NCBI RefSeq assembly: GCF_037029465.1
Contig: NZ_JAYMEM010000005.1
Location: 217,293 to 281,292 of the forward strand
Reading direction: 5' to 3'
Length of the DNA: 64,000 bases
Source of the DNA: Mesoflavibacter sp037029465
GTDB lineage: Bacteria > Bacteroidota > Bacteroidia > Flavobacteriales > Flavobacteriaceae
Shown here one piece after another: positions 42,560 through 52,358 of this stretch (positions are counted from its first letter, which is position 1; every line of letters starts with the position of its first letter). A model generated the notes under the pieces. It did no database searches, had not been told where the DNA came from, and saw only the letters and a list, made by a program, of their open reading frames with translations. Made by a program: the position numbers and the translations under genes.

Positions 42560-45301
42560 TTAGACTTCTTTTTCGGTAAATGGTATGTTTGGATTACAGA
42601 TTTCTGTGATTAATTTTTTTAGCTCAATTTCAAAACTTGTTAAAGTGTCTTCGGTAATATTTGTATCTTTTTTTCCTCTGCTACTTTCTCTTTTTGCAAA
42701 TTTTATAAATCCTCCACTTAAATTTTTAAATGAAATAATCCCAGCTTCCACAGGAAATTTTAGTGCTGTTTTTTTAGACAGCATATAGGCATACATCAAC
42801 ACCTGAAAAGACTTGCTGTATTTTTTATAGTCTGTTGGTAATTCTTCCCAATTTACTACTGTTACGTTGGTTTGTTCTACCTTACCTGTTTTATAATCTA
42901 TAATTCTAGTTACACCATTGCAAAGGTCTATTCTGTCAACAGTTCCTTTTAAATGAATGTCAATATTCAAACCTTCAATGGTGATTTTTACATTTTCAAT
43001 TTTTTCTTCTAAAGCTATAATTTTTATCTCGTTACCAGATTTTATTGCATCAATTTCAAAGTTTAAAAAATTTAAAACATAGCGTTTGGCAATTTCAAAA
43101 ACAATTAGGTTTTTCCCTTTGGTTATATCGCCTTCTTTGTATTCGTCTTTAAAAAATTTAGTGATGTATTTTTCAATTTTTGGGATAAGATTTTTAATGT
43201 CATCTACAGTTAATATTCTTCCCATTAATGGTAAATACAGTGCTTCTAATGTGTTATGGACAACAGTACCTAATGTGTTTGCTGCAACATTTTCTTCGGC
43301 TTCTTCAACATCTTTTACACCTAGTATTTTTTGATTGTAGAAATCTATTGGATTGCGAATGTAGCTGGTTAAAGATGAAGGTGAAAATCCGCTATATGCT
43401 AACCTTTTTATCTGACTTATCAATGCTTCAGATTTTTCAACTTCTAAGAGTTGAGGTTGGTAATTTGGAACTTCAGGTGAAATTATTTGATGATTAATTT
43501 TATGAATACCTTCAAGCTCAAGCTGACTTATAAATCTACTTTTTTCTCCGCCTAATAATGTGTCTATTTCGGTATTATATAAAATATAAACATTTTTAGC
43601 ACGCTGTAATAAGTGGTAAAAATGATAGGTGTAAACGGCGTCTTTTTCTTTATACGTTGGAAGGTTTTTTTCAATTTTTACATCAAACGGAATAAATGAA
43701 TTATTGGTTTTTCCTGATGGTAAAACACCTTCGTTAACATTAGTTATAATTACGGTTTCAAAATCTAAAACTCTAGATTCTAACATTCCCATAATTTGTA
43801 ACCCTTGTAACGGTTCTCCTTGAAAATCTAAAGTTTCACTACTTAAAAGTTCTTTGTAAATATTATATAAGCTTCTAATATTATTAAGTGTGTTGTACTT
43901 TTTATTTAATCTATCAATTTCATTAAATAAGACATTAAATCGATATAAATACTCTAAACTAAGTTGGTTAGATTTTCTATCTTCAATAAGTCGCTCTTTA
44001 ATTGTTTGTATAAGCTTAAAGCAGTTATCTATAGCTGTGGTTGGGTTATTTTTCCAATTGCTAAAAAGAAGATTAATGATATGATTATCTTTCTGATTAG
44101 ATATGGATAAAAGCTTTTCTCTATTTAAAAAGATAATATTATTTGTGTTTATAGTCTCGATTATTTTTTGAGAATAACCTTCTGAGAAAACAGCACTTAA
44201 ATATTGATCTTTTAATATATCTATTACGTCTTTATGGTAGTAATTGTCTGTGTTATTTATTTGAATGTTGAAAATTTTTTCGAATAAAGCCGCTAATGGA
44301 ATTGAACGCAAAGGAAATCCCATGGTTACATTTATTGCGTTTATGCTTTTTGGAATAGAATTTAATATGGGAAGCAAAAGGTTTTCATCTCCTAAAACTA
44401 CAGCCGTTTTTTTTATGTCATTTTCAGGTAAATCGTCTAGAATATTCCCTATGGTTTTTGCTTGTCCAATAGCTTTTGGAACACCGTAAATATTAATATT
44501 TTTTTTAGTTGAATAGTTGCTTTCAATCCAATTAAAGGTGTTTTTTTGAAAAAATTTCCAGTTTTCTTTGTGATTTCTAGTGAATAATCCAGCATCATGA
44601 AATGGGCTGTCTATAAACGTTTTGTCAATATCCCAATATATAGAAGCTAGTTCGTTTTGTAATAATTCTTGGATGATTGTTTCTTCCGCTGTATTTAAGG
44701 CGTTAAACCCTAAAAAAACATGCTTTTTGGGATTGTTTTCTATATAACTTTCAATGTTTTCTACAGCTTCTCTATATATTAAACCTTGATAGCCTTTTCT
44801 TTGATGCATTAGCCTTTTATAGAAGTCTTGATAAAACGGATAAAGTTTGTTCCAAAATTTTAGGTAATTGCTAACAACTTCGGTTGGGTTTGAATCTAAT
44901 GACCAATGATCTAAATCTTTGATTGCAGTTAGGTATTCAAATATATTTTTTTGTGGAATGAGGTACCTATCAATTTCATTAAAATCTTGAAGCAATATTT
45001 GTCCCCATTTAGAAAATGACTCAAATGGCTCTTGTTCTTCTTTTGGTGTTAATTCTGTGTAAGTATTATAGAGTTCAAAAAGTAATTCTGTATTAGTTAT
45101 AGACTTTAGCTGGGATAATTCTTCAACAAAAGATTCTATACTAATAATTATTGGAGAAAATGTTGTTTTATTTATAATACTACTGAGTTCTTTTCTTAAA
45201 AAAACTCCTGCTCTTCTACTAGGTAGTACAAAAGTTATATCACTAAAATTTACATTTTGTATTTGTAAATCAAGAAGTACTTTGGTTATAAAACTTATCA
45301 T
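42560..45301 (-). CDS. addB: AddB-like PD-(D/E)XK nuclease/helicase-like subunit
   Basis: This 913-residue protein is the likely partner of the UvrD-like protein at 48204-51347 in double-strand break resection. The N-terminal half is a degenerate helicase fold (VLPSRRAGVFLRKEL as a Walker-A-like remnant). The C-terminal PD-(D/E)XK nuclease has the motif RIDLCNGVTRIIDYKTGKVE with D and K in place. Bacteroidota AddB proteins are divergent, and the name rests on domain order. It is separated from addA by ompA and kbl. Confidence 0.82.
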   Translation of the reverse strand: MISFITKVLLDLQIQNVNFSDITFVLPSRRAGVFLRKELSSIINKTTFSPIIISIESFVEELSQLKSITNTELLFELYNTYTELTPKEEQEPFESFSKWGQILLQDFNEIDRYLIPQKNIFEYLTAIKDLDHWSLDSNPTEVVSNYLKFWNKLYPFYQDFYKRLMHQRKGYQGLIYREAVENIESYIENNPKKHVFLGFNALNTAEETIIQELLQNELASIYWDIDKTFIDSPFHDAGLFTRNHKENWKFFQKNTFNWIESNYSTKKNINIYGVPKAIGQAKTIGNILDDLPENDIKKTAVVLGDENLLLPILNSIPKSINAINVTMGFPLRSIPLAALFEKIFNIQINNTDNYYHKDVIDILKDQYLSAVFSEGYSQKIIETINTNNIIFLNREKLLSISNQKDNHIINLLFSNWKNNPTTAIDNCFKLIQTIKERLIEDRKSNQLSLEYLYRFNVLFNEIDRLNKKYNTLNNIRSLYNIYKELLSSETLDFQGEPLQGLQIMGMLESRVLDFETVIITNVNEGVLPSGKTNNSFIPFDVKIEKNLPTYKEKDAVYTYHFYHLLQRAKNVYILYNTEIDTLLGGEKSRFISQLELEGIHKINHQIISPEVPNYQPQLLEVEKSEALISQIKRLAYSGFSPSSLTSYIRNPIDFYNQKILGVKDVEEAEENVAANTLGTVVHNTLEALYLPLMGRILTVDDIKNLIPKIEKYITKFFKDEYKEGDITKGKNLIVFEIAKRYVLNFLNFEIDAIKSGNEIKIIALEEKIENVKITIEGLNIDIHLKGTVDRIDLCNGVTRIIDYKTGKVEQTNVTVVNWEELPTDYKKYSKSFQVLMYAYMLSKKTALKFPVEAGIISFKNLSGGFIKFAKRESSRGKKDTNITEDTLTSFEIELKKLITEICNPNIPFTEKEV

Positions 45302-45310
45302 TTTATAAAA

Positions 45311-45345
45311 ATAAAAAACGCTTCGGTTATCCGAAGCGTTTTCTT
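45311..45345 (-). terminator. Terminator of the OmpA/TSP3 gene
   Basis: A perfect 12-bp stem AAAACGCTTCGG/CCGAAGCGTTTT with loop TTAT ends in a U-rich run on the minus strand, 27 bases after the stop codon. Confidence 0.85.
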
Positions 45346-45371
45346 ATAAAATATATTGTTGATTTTAAAAC

Positions 45372-46811
45372 TTAGTCTTTTTTAAGTTTTACTTCAACAC
45401 GTCTGTTGTTTCTTCTACCAGCAGCAGTTGCGTTAGTATCGATTGGGTAATCTTCACCAAATCCAAAAGCTCTTAATCTTTCAGTGTCAATTCCGTTTTC
45501 AATTAAGTAAGCCATAACAGCGTTAGCTCTAGCATCAGATAACTTTTGGTTTAAAGTTTTGCTACCTACGCTATCAGTGTGACCTTCAATTGTAAAGTTA
45601 GAATCTGGGTACTCTTTTAAGATTGCAGTAATAGATTGTAATACAGAGTAAGATTGTTGCTTAAAGCTAGCTTTACCTGAATCAAATAAGATAGTTTTAG
45701 CATAGCTGTTTAATTGCTCCATAACTTCTTGAGTTGGCTCAACTATTTCTGGGCAACCATCGTTAGCAACAGTACCTGCTTCGTTAGGACATTTGTCAAC
45801 ATTATCAGTTACACCGTCACCATCAGTATCAGGCCAAGGACAACCATTGTTAGCTGCAGGACCTGCTTCGTTAGGACATTTATCATCAGCATCAGTTACA
45901 CCGTCACCATCAGCATCAGGACAACCAGCTAATGATTTTAAACCAGCTACTTGAGGACAGTTGTCTTTGTTATCTGGTACACCGTCACCATCAGTATCAG
46001 GACATCCGTTAAATTCAGCTAGACCAGCTTCATTAGGACAAGTATCTTTAGAATCTTCGATTCCATCACCATCTGTATCAGGACAACCGTTGAAAGCTTC
46101 TAATCCAAAAACTTCTGGACAAGCATCGTCTTTATCGTAAACACCATCACCGTCTGTATCTGTACCACCAAATTTAACAGCTAAACCAGCTGAATGTTGG
46201 AAGTGCTTTGTTAGATAATCTTCGAAAGAGTGCTTGTATTTAGACTCAACGAATAAACCAATATTTTCAGAAAACCAGTATGTTAAACCTAAAGATGCAT
46301 TAACCGTACCAGCTCCTACATAGTTGTTGGTTCCTGCTTTAGTAGAAAATGTATTGTATGTACCTTCTTCAATCCAAGTATAACCTCCACCAATACCAAT
46401 CGCTGGATCTAAAGTTTTCGAATTAATTAGGTTTGCGAAATGGTATCTCACGTTACCATCTAAAGCATAGTAAGCTAAATCGTTAACTGGCAAACTAGGG
46501 TTAGATGAATTTTCTCCCCATTTTGTTATTTTATTTACAGAACCACCAACTTGTACAGAGAAATTATCCCCTACATATTTAGAAACAGAGATTGTAGATA
46601 ATGATGGTAAAATACTCCAGTGATCATCAACATTGAAATATTCGCTAAAATAATCTCCTTGAGGAGCGTCTTCACCTACAGGAAACACATCAACTGCGTT
46701 AACACCGAAGTTGATAGCCCAAGGATTGTTTTGGTCTTGTGCCATAACATTACCCATAGTAGTTACAAGTAACATTGTGAACAATAATCTGCTAAGATTT
46801 TTCATATTCAA
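45372..46811 (-). CDS. OmpA family porin with thrombospondin type 3 repeats
   Basis: The 479-residue outer-membrane protein has a signal peptide (1-24, VTTMGNVMA), an 8-strand beta-barrel (about 25-215), and about five calcium-binding TSP3 repeats (DTDGDGVYDKDDACPE type, residues about 217-355). An OmpA peptidoglycan-binding domain closes it (ILFDSGKASFKQQSYSVLQ, IEGHTDSVGSKTLNQKLSDARA, GRRNNRRVEV). Many members are major surface proteins. A strong predicted promoter precedes it. Confidence 0.95.
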   Translation of the reverse strand: MNMKNLSRLLFTMLLVTTMGNVMAQDQNNPWAINFGVNAVDVFPVGEDAPQGDYFSEYFNVDDHWSILPSLSTISVSKYVGDNFSVQVGGSVNKITKWGENSSNPSLPVNDLAYYALDGNVRYHFANLINSKTLDPAIGIGGGYTWIEEGTYNTFSTKAGTNNYVGAGTVNASLGLTYWFSENIGLFVESKYKHSFEDYLTKHFQHSAGLAVKFGGTDTDGDGVYDKDDACPEVFGLEAFNGCPDTDGDGIEDSKDTCPNEAGLAEFNGCPDTDGDGVPDNKDNCPQVAGLKSLAGCPDADGDGVTDADDKCPNEAGPAANNGCPWPDTDGDGVTDNVDKCPNEAGTVANDGCPEIVEPTQEVMEQLNSYAKTILFDSGKASFKQQSYSVLQSITAILKEYPDSNFTIEGHTDSVGSKTLNQKLSDARANAVMAYLIENGIDTERLRAFGFGEDYPIDTNATAAGRRNNRRVEVKLKKD

Positions 46812-46840
46812 AAATTTAATTTTTAAGTGTTAATTAGAAG

Positions 46841-46871
46841 CAAAAATAAGCTGTTAAATATTATTAACAAA
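46841..46871 (-). promoter_or_regulatory. Predicted promoter of the OmpA/TSP3 gene
   Basis: On the minus strand TTTG (46871-46868), 19 bases, then TATTTTTG (46848-46841) gives a near-perfect Bacteroidota promoter. The start codon is 30 bases downstream. Confidence 0.7.
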
Positions 46872-46930
46872 GACAAATATATAAAAATATTGATTATTAT
46901 AAGATTTTCTAATGGTTTAAAGGGTTGTTT

Positions 46931-48124
46931 TTAAATGATTTCTAAAGTTTTACCAACTTTTTTAAAGGCATTAATTGCTTTGTCTAAATGCTCTTTGGTA
47001 TGCGCTGCTGAAAGCTGAACTCTAATTCTTGCCTTTTCTTTTGGAACTACAGGATAAAAGAAACCAATAACGTAAATACCTTCTTCTAGAAGCCTATTTG
47101 CCATAGTTTGAGATAACTTTGCATCATAAAGCATCACAGGTACTATTGCAGAATCACCATCTACTATATCAAACCCAGCTGCTTTCATTTCTTTTTTAAA
47201 GTACTTTGTGTTTTCTTCTAATTGATCTCTTAAAGAGTTATCATTAGCTAACATATCAAAAACTTTTATTGAAGCACCAACTATTGCTGGGGCTAATGAA
47301 TTAGAGAACAGATAAGGTCTTGATCTTTGACGTAGCATTTCTATAATTTCTTTCTTTCCTGTGGTGTATCCACCCATTGCTCCGCCTAATGCTTTTCCTA
47401 ATGTACCGGTAATAATGTCAATTCTTCCCATTACTCCTTTTTCTTCTAAAGTACCTCTTCCAGTTTCACCTATAAAACCAGCAGCATGACATTCGTCAAT
47501 CATTACTAAAGCATCATATTTATCTGCTAAATCACAAATTTTATCTAAAGGCGCAACAAGACCATCCATAGAAAACACACCGTCTGTAACGATAATTTTA
47601 AAACGACTTCCAGCTTCGTTTGCAGCAATAAGTTGTTTTTCTAAATCTTCCATGTTGTTGTTTTGGTATCTATACCTAGCTGCTTTACATAGTCTAACGC
47701 CATCTATGATGGAAGCATGATTTAGAGAGTCAGATATAATTGCGTCTTCTGGTCCTAAAAGCGGTTCAAAAACACCACCATTGGCATCAAAAGCTGCTGC
47801 ATAAAGAATGGTGTCTTCTGTACCATAAAAATCTGCTATTTTTTGTTCTAAGGTTTTGTGTATGTCTTGTGTACCGCAAATAAATCTTACTGAAGACATC
47901 CCAAACCCATGTGTATCCATTGTGTCTTTTGCGGCTTGGATTACTTCTGGATGAGAGGATAAACCTAAGTAGTTATTCGCACAAAAATTTAATACTTTTT
48001 CTCCTGTATTTAATGTAATCTCAGCTCCTTGAGCAGACGTTATTATACGTTCTTCTTTAAAAAGTCCGCTGTATTTTATGTCTTGTAATTCTTTATTTAA
48101 ATGATCTTTTATTTTATTGTACAT
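46931..48124 (-). CDS. kbl: Glycine C-acetyltransferase (2-amino-3-ketobutyrate CoA ligase)
   Basis: This PLP enzyme of the alpha-oxoamine synthase family cleaves 2-amino-3-ketobutyrate with CoA to glycine and acetyl-CoA in threonine degradation. Similarity to E. coli Kbl is strong throughout (GLFKEERIITSAQGAEI, FCANNYLGLSSHPEV, SVRFICGTQDIHKTLE, ISDSLNHASIIDGVRLCKA). The PLP lysine is in TGTLGKALGGAMGG. The length is 397. No tdh is adjacent. Confidence 0.95.
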   Translation of the reverse strand: MYNKIKDHLNKELQDIKYSGLFKEERIITSAQGAEITLNTGEKVLNFCANNYLGLSSHPEVIQAAKDTMDTHGFGMSSVRFICGTQDIHKTLEQKIADFYGTEDTILYAAAFDANGGVFEPLLGPEDAIISDSLNHASIIDGVRLCKAARYRYQNNNMEDLEKQLIAANEAGSRFKIIVTDGVFSMDGLVAPLDKICDLADKYDALVMIDECHAAGFIGETGRGTLEEKGVMGRIDIITGTLGKALGGAMGGYTTGKKEIIEMLRQRSRPYLFSNSLAPAIVGASIKVFDMLANDNSLRDQLEENTKYFKKEMKAAGFDIVDGDSAIVPVMLYDAKLSQTMANRLLEEGIYVIGFFYPVVPKEKARIRVQLSAAHTKEHLDKAINAFKKVGKTLEII

Positions 48125-48203
48125 AATTTAAGGGGTGTTTTTTTGCAAATTTAGCAATGTTTTTAGGTTAGCTTTCTAATGTTAAATTTATTTTTAAAAT
48201 TAA

Positions 48204-51200
48204 TTAGTTAAATGTTGAAACTTTGATAGTTTCGTTTACATAAACTAACATTTTATTTGAAATAACATAACCCATTTCTTTTAAATAATTAGCATACATG
48301 TCTAATTGTTCTTCATATTTTGGGTTTGGTAATCCTGTTTTATAGTCAATAATTGTAACATGATTATCTTTAATGGCTAAACGGTCTGGTCTAATGATTT
48401 GACCAGAACTTGTTAAAATATCACGCTCATTATATATTGTGTAGTCTTGGGTATAAAACGGTTTTAAATCTTGGTGATTAATAATTTCGTTTATGGTTTT
48501 TAAAATGTTTTCTACTTGATTTTTGTTTATAAAACCATCATCTATAGCTTGTGATACCGCAAAATCTACATCTTCTTTAATGTAGATCTCTGCCATTATA
48601 TCATGAATAATGTTTCCTTTTTCTATAGCATGTTGCTGATTAGTATCCCATAAATAGCCAGACTTAGTGATTATTTTAATATTGTGTTCTTTTTTGTTTA
48701 CACTTATAATGTTTTTGTTAGATGAAGATTCTAAAGCTTTTTCAATAGGAATAATTTCTCTTTTTGAATTTCCAAATTCGTAAAAGGTTTGCGAGTCACT
48801 CCATAGTTGTTCTGTTTGTAAATAAGACTGAAACAGTTTAGAGTAACTATTTAATTCATTTAAATTATTATCTATTTTACTAATAATATGTAGTTGTTCT
48901 ACAGGTCTTGTTAGGGTAACATACAGTAAATTTATGTTGTCTAACTCTTGTTCTGCTTTGTGTTTGGTGTAAATCTCTTGACCTATTTCTCCAAAATTTT
49001 CAACATCACTGTTAAACTTTATAAGGGTTTTTGAAAAACCATTAAAAAGGTTTTTGTCTAGTGGAAACCATTCTTGAGGCTCTTTTTCGCGATAAATTTC
49101 TAAATCTGCAAAAGGAAAAATTACCACAGGAAACTCTAATCCTTTTGATTTATGTATGGTCATTATTTGTACCGCATTTTGATTGTTAGGCGACACTATG
49201 CTTAAACTGTCTTTTTTATTTTCGTAATAGTCTAAAAACCCAGAAATACCTGTGATGTTTTTTTGAGAAAACTCTAATACCAAGTCTAGATAAAACTGTA
49301 CAAATGCATCTGAAGTTTGAAGCAAATTAAACTGTCTTGCAATACTTTCTACACTATCGTAAAGTGAAAGTTGAGCAATTTCAGTAGTATTAAAATGAAT
49401 ACCAAATGGTTTAAAATCTTCAAAAAAAGCATCAATATTTAGCTTTAAATTTTGTTTAAAAAAGGTGTGTTTATCTTCAACGTTGAAAGTGTTTGCTAAA
49501 TAATGAAGCACATTAATCCTAACTTCTAAATGATTTGGATTTACTAATAACCTTAAGATGTTATTGATTAACTTAACAGACTCTGAATTGTCAATCAACA
49601 TAGTTTCAGAAGACATTATTTTTATATCGTTTTCACTTAAATAATTGGCTACAGCAATACCTTCTTTTTTCTTGCGTACTAATACACAAATATCTTTTAA
49701 ATCATAACCGTTATCTAAGCACTTTTTTATGGTATTGTATGTCTCATTAGCGTAAATAGTGTCTTTATCATCTTCGCCTTCTTTTAAATCTAAAAACTGA
49801 AGGCTTACATAACCGTCTTCTTTTATCGTAGGATTTTGATTAGCCTTTTTATACAAATTTGCATAATGCTCATTTCTAAAACTTGTGTTTGAAATGTATT
49901 TAAAAAACGAATTATTAAAGGTGACAATATTTTTGTGGCTACGGTAATTTTCTTCAAGTTCAATTACTTTTTTGTCTACAGGAAAAGGATTTTTATCTTC
50001 GGTTAAGTCAATAAATTGTTCTGCTTTTCCGCCACGCCAACGGTAAATAGCTTGTTTAGCATCACCAACAATCATGGTACTTCCTTTTTCGCCTTTTAAA
50101 TTTTGGGAGGTAAGCGAGTTTTCTATTAATGGGATTAAATTATTCCATTGCATTTCGGAAGTATCCTGAAATTCATCAATAAAATAATGTCTAAATTTTT
50201 CGCCAATACGCTCGTAAATAAAAGGTGTTGGTTGGTCTTTTAATTGATTGGAAATTAGTGTGTTAAATTCTGAAATTAATAATTTGTTCTCGTTGTCTTT
50301 TATAAGTTGAAGCTCGGTATTAATTGCGTTTAATACCGAAAGAGGTGTAACGTTTTTATATATGGCTTTTAGAAAAGTTAGGTTATTGACAGATGCTTTT
50401 ATGGTTTTATAGGTTAAAGCAATTTCTGAAAGTAGGCTATCTATAATATCTTTTTTGTTAGCATCTAGCTTTGTAGTGTAAACTTTGTTTTCTTCTATAT
50501 TACTTTCTAATTGATTGTTATATAATCCGTTAGTTTGTAAAAATGAAGCTTTTTCAAAATGATTAAAAAGCGTACCTCTTGAAAAATCTGCTTTAGTTAA
50601 TCCGTTATTTTTAAATGTTGATAAAATGCTTTTAGCATTATCTATAATTTGGTTTTCTGTATATTTAATTTGTTTGATTAAGCTGGTTTTTAAGGTTTCA
50701 AAATCGTCTAAAGTTTTGTCCTTTAAAGCTTCTTTTAAATGCGGTATGTCGTTTTCGTTGGTAAGTTTTTTTGCAATTTTATTTAAGTCATTTGAGATGT
50801 CCCAACTTTTATCGTCATCAGCTTTTTCAATAGCAAAATCTATTAAAATTTTAGTTAGTTTTTTGTCGGTTCCTGCTTTTGCTATAAGACTATCTACAGC
50901 TTCATTTAATAAGGCTTCGGTATCTAGCTCGACTTCAAAATTAATGGGTAATTTTAAGTCGTAAGCAAACGTTCTGATTAATCTATGGTTAAAACCATCT
51001 ATCGTACTAATATCAAAAGCAGCATAATTGTGCATTATCGTGCTTAATAATGTTTTGGCTCTTTTATTAACGTAACTTGGTTCTAAATTTAGCTCTAAAC
51101 AAATAGCGTTAAACATAGCGTCGTTACCGTTTAAAACAGTTTCATCAGAAAAATCTTTTAATTTTTTAAGAATACGTTCTTTCATTTCGCCAACAGCTTT

Positions 51201-51347
51201 ATTGGTAAATGTCATCGCTAAAATGTTTCTAAAACCAAAAATATTTTCAGTTTTAAATAACAGTTTTAAGTAAGATTTTACAAGGTTAAAAGTTTTTCCG
51301 CTTCCAGCTGAAGCGTTAAAAACTTTAAAAGGCGCAATGGTATTCAT
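48204..51347 (-). CDS. addA: AddA-like UvrD/Rep helicase-nuclease subunit
   Basis: The 1047-residue protein has SF1A helicase motifs: Walker A NASAGSGKTFNLV (about 11-23), TFTNKAVGEMKERIL, DEFQDTSEMQW, GDAKQAIYRWRGG, IMTIHKSKGLEFPVVIFP, and LLYVTLTRP. A C-terminal PD-(D/E)XK nuclease-like end carries RPDRLAIKDNHVTIIDYKTG. It should unwind and resect DNA ends with the AddB-like partner. The two genes are on the same strand but not adjacent. Confidence 0.88.
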   Translation of the reverse strand: MNTIAPFKVFNASAGSGKTFNLVKSYLKLLFKTENIFGFRNILAMTFTNKAVGEMKERILKKLKDFSDETVLNGNDAMFNAICLELNLEPSYVNKRAKTLLSTIMHNYAAFDISTIDGFNHRLIRTFAYDLKLPINFEVELDTEALLNEAVDSLIAKAGTDKKLTKILIDFAIEKADDDKSWDISNDLNKIAKKLTNENDIPHLKEALKDKTLDDFETLKTSLIKQIKYTENQIIDNAKSILSTFKNNGLTKADFSRGTLFNHFEKASFLQTNGLYNNQLESNIEENKVYTTKLDANKKDIIDSLLSEIALTYKTIKASVNNLTFLKAIYKNVTPLSVLNAINTELQLIKDNENKLLISEFNTLISNQLKDQPTPFIYERIGEKFRHYFIDEFQDTSEMQWNNLIPLIENSLTSQNLKGEKGSTMIVGDAKQAIYRWRGGKAEQFIDLTEDKNPFPVDKKVIELEENYRSHKNIVTFNNSFFKYISNTSFRNEHYANLYKKANQNPTIKEDGYVSLQFLDLKEGEDDKDTIYANETYNTIKKCLDNGYDLKDICVLVRKKKEGIAVANYLSENDIKIMSSETMLIDNSESVKLINNILRLLVNPNHLEVRINVLHYLANTFNVEDKHTFFKQNLKLNIDAFFEDFKPFGIHFNTTEIAQLSLYDSVESIARQFNLLQTSDAFVQFYLDLVLEFSQKNITGISGFLDYYENKKDSLSIVSPNNQNAVQIMTIHKSKGLEFPVVIFPFADLEIYREKEPQEWFPLDKNLFNGFSKTLIKFNSDVENFGEIGQEIYTKHKAEQELDNINLLYVTLTRPVEQLHIISKIDNNLNELNSYSKLFQSYLQTEQLWSDSQTFYEFGNSKREIIPIEKALESSSNKNIISVNKKEHNIKIITKSGYLWDTNQQHAIEKGNIIHDIMAEIYIKEDVDFAVSQAIDDGFINKNQVENILKTINEIINHQDLKPFYTQDYTIYNERDILTSSGQIIRPDRLAIKDNHVTIIDYKTGLPNPKYEEQLDMYANYLKEMGYVISNKMLVYVNETIKVSTFN

Positions 51348-51413
51348 TAAAAAATTAATTTGTTACAAGATAAGAACAATCAATCTTAAAATAGTTATAA
51401 ATTATAAGCATTA

Positions 51414-51446
51414 TTGAAGAAACAAGCTAAATTCTTAGTAAGTTTG
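51414..51446 (+). promoter_or_regulatory. Predicted promoter of sod
   Basis: TTG (51414-51416) and TAAGTTTG (51439-51446) are 22 bases apart. The start codon is 37 bases downstream. Confidence 0.55.
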
Positions 51447-51483
51447 ATGTGAATAAAATTAATAACCACAAAAAATATATATT

Positions 51484-52092
51484 ATGGCTTTTGAATTACC
51501 AGAATTAGGTTATGCATACGATGCATTAGAACCACATATAGATGCAAGAACTATGGAAATACACCATAGCAAACATCATAACGGATATACAACAAAATTA
51601 AACGGTGCTGTTGAAGGGACTGATTTAGAAGGAAAGTCTATTGAAGACATTTTAACTAATTTAGATATGTCTAATAGCGCAGTTAGAAATAATGGTGGTG
51701 GATTTTATAACCATTCTTTATTTTGGACAGTAATGAATCCTGAAGGAAAAGGACGTTTATCTGGAGAATTAAAAGATGCTATTGAAGCAGAATTTGGTTC
51801 TTTTGAAGATTTTAAAGATGCGTTTAGTAAAGCAGCTGCAACACAGTTTGGATCTGGTTGGGCTTGGCTTTGCGTACACAAAGGAGGAAAAGTAGAAGTT
51901 TGTTCTACACCAAACCAAGATAATCCTTTAATGCCAGGTGTGTCTTGTGAAGGTACACCAATCTTAGGATTAGATGTTTGGGAGCATGCTTATTACTTAA
52001 ACTATCAAAATAGACGACCAGATTATATTGAAGCATTTTTCAATGTAATTAATTGGAACGAAGTAGAAAGAAGATATGCTGAAGCTAAGTAA
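51484..52092 (+). CDS. sodB: Superoxide dismutase, Fe/Mn family
   Basis: The enzyme dismutates superoxide in the cytoplasm. Metal ligands are recognisable: H27 (EIHHSKHHNGY), the histidine in YNHSLFW, and D and H in LDVWEHAYYLNY. The QFGSGWAWL region is typical. Iron versus manganese cannot be settled by eye. The length of 202 fits. It is followed by a strong terminator. Confidence 0.95.
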   Translation: MAFELPELGYAYDALEPHIDARTMEIHHSKHHNGYTTKLNGAVEGTDLEGKSIEDILTNLDMSNSAVRNNGGGFYNHSLFWTVMNPEGKGRLSGELKDAIEAEFGSFEDFKDAFSKAAATQFGSGWAWLCVHKGGKVEVCSTPNQDNPLMPGVSCEGTPILGLDVWEHAYYLNYQNRRPDYIEAFFNVINWNEVERRYAEAK

Positions 52093-52113
52093 TTAGTAAC
52101 GCAAACAATAAAT

Positions 52114-52148
52114 GAAAAGGCAGACTTTAAAGTCTGCCTTTTTTATTT
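52114..52148 (+). terminator. Terminator of sod
   Basis: A long palindrome, AAAAGGCAGACTTT followed by its complement and a T-run, lies 22 bases after the stop codon. Confidence 0.85.
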
Positions 52149-52182
52149 TGTAATATTCTGAAAATCAAAATGTTTATTAAAT

Positions 52183-52253
52183 AAAAAAGCCGGACGAGAG
52201 TCCAGCTTTTTTGCCCCAAATCTACCATGAACTTAACCTACTTATGTTATGGT
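52183..52253 (-). ncRNA. Candidate small RNA with own promoter and terminator
   Basis: On the minus strand a TATATTTG box (52266-52259) lies 23 bases after a TTG (52292-52290). Downstream a stem TACCAT/ATGGTA encloses 20 bases, followed by GATTTGGGGC and the terminator hairpin AGCTGGAC-TCTC-GTCCGGCT with a T-run. The hairpin has a G-U pair on the minus strand but an A-C mismatch on the plus strand, so the minus strand is the functional RNA. It sits between convergent sod and purF. No Rfam family can be assigned by eye. Confidence 0.5.
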
Positions 52254-52358
52254 AAGTTCAAATATAACGAAGATTAATTTCAAAAATTGCAATTAATAGT
52301 CAAAACGTAAAAAAAATCGCTTAACGGACTTTTTCATAGGAAAATACCTCAAAAACAG

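Noticed and set aside
45714..45932. 72-residue plus-strand ORF opposite the OmpA TSP3 repeats
   Set aside because: Its repeats mirror the calcium-binding repeats on the opposite strand, so it is an antisense artefact.
45714..46170. CRISPR-like or tandem DNA repeat
   Set aside because: The repetitive pattern encodes TSP3 protein repeats in ompA, with variable spacing. No CRISPR array or cas gene is present in the window.
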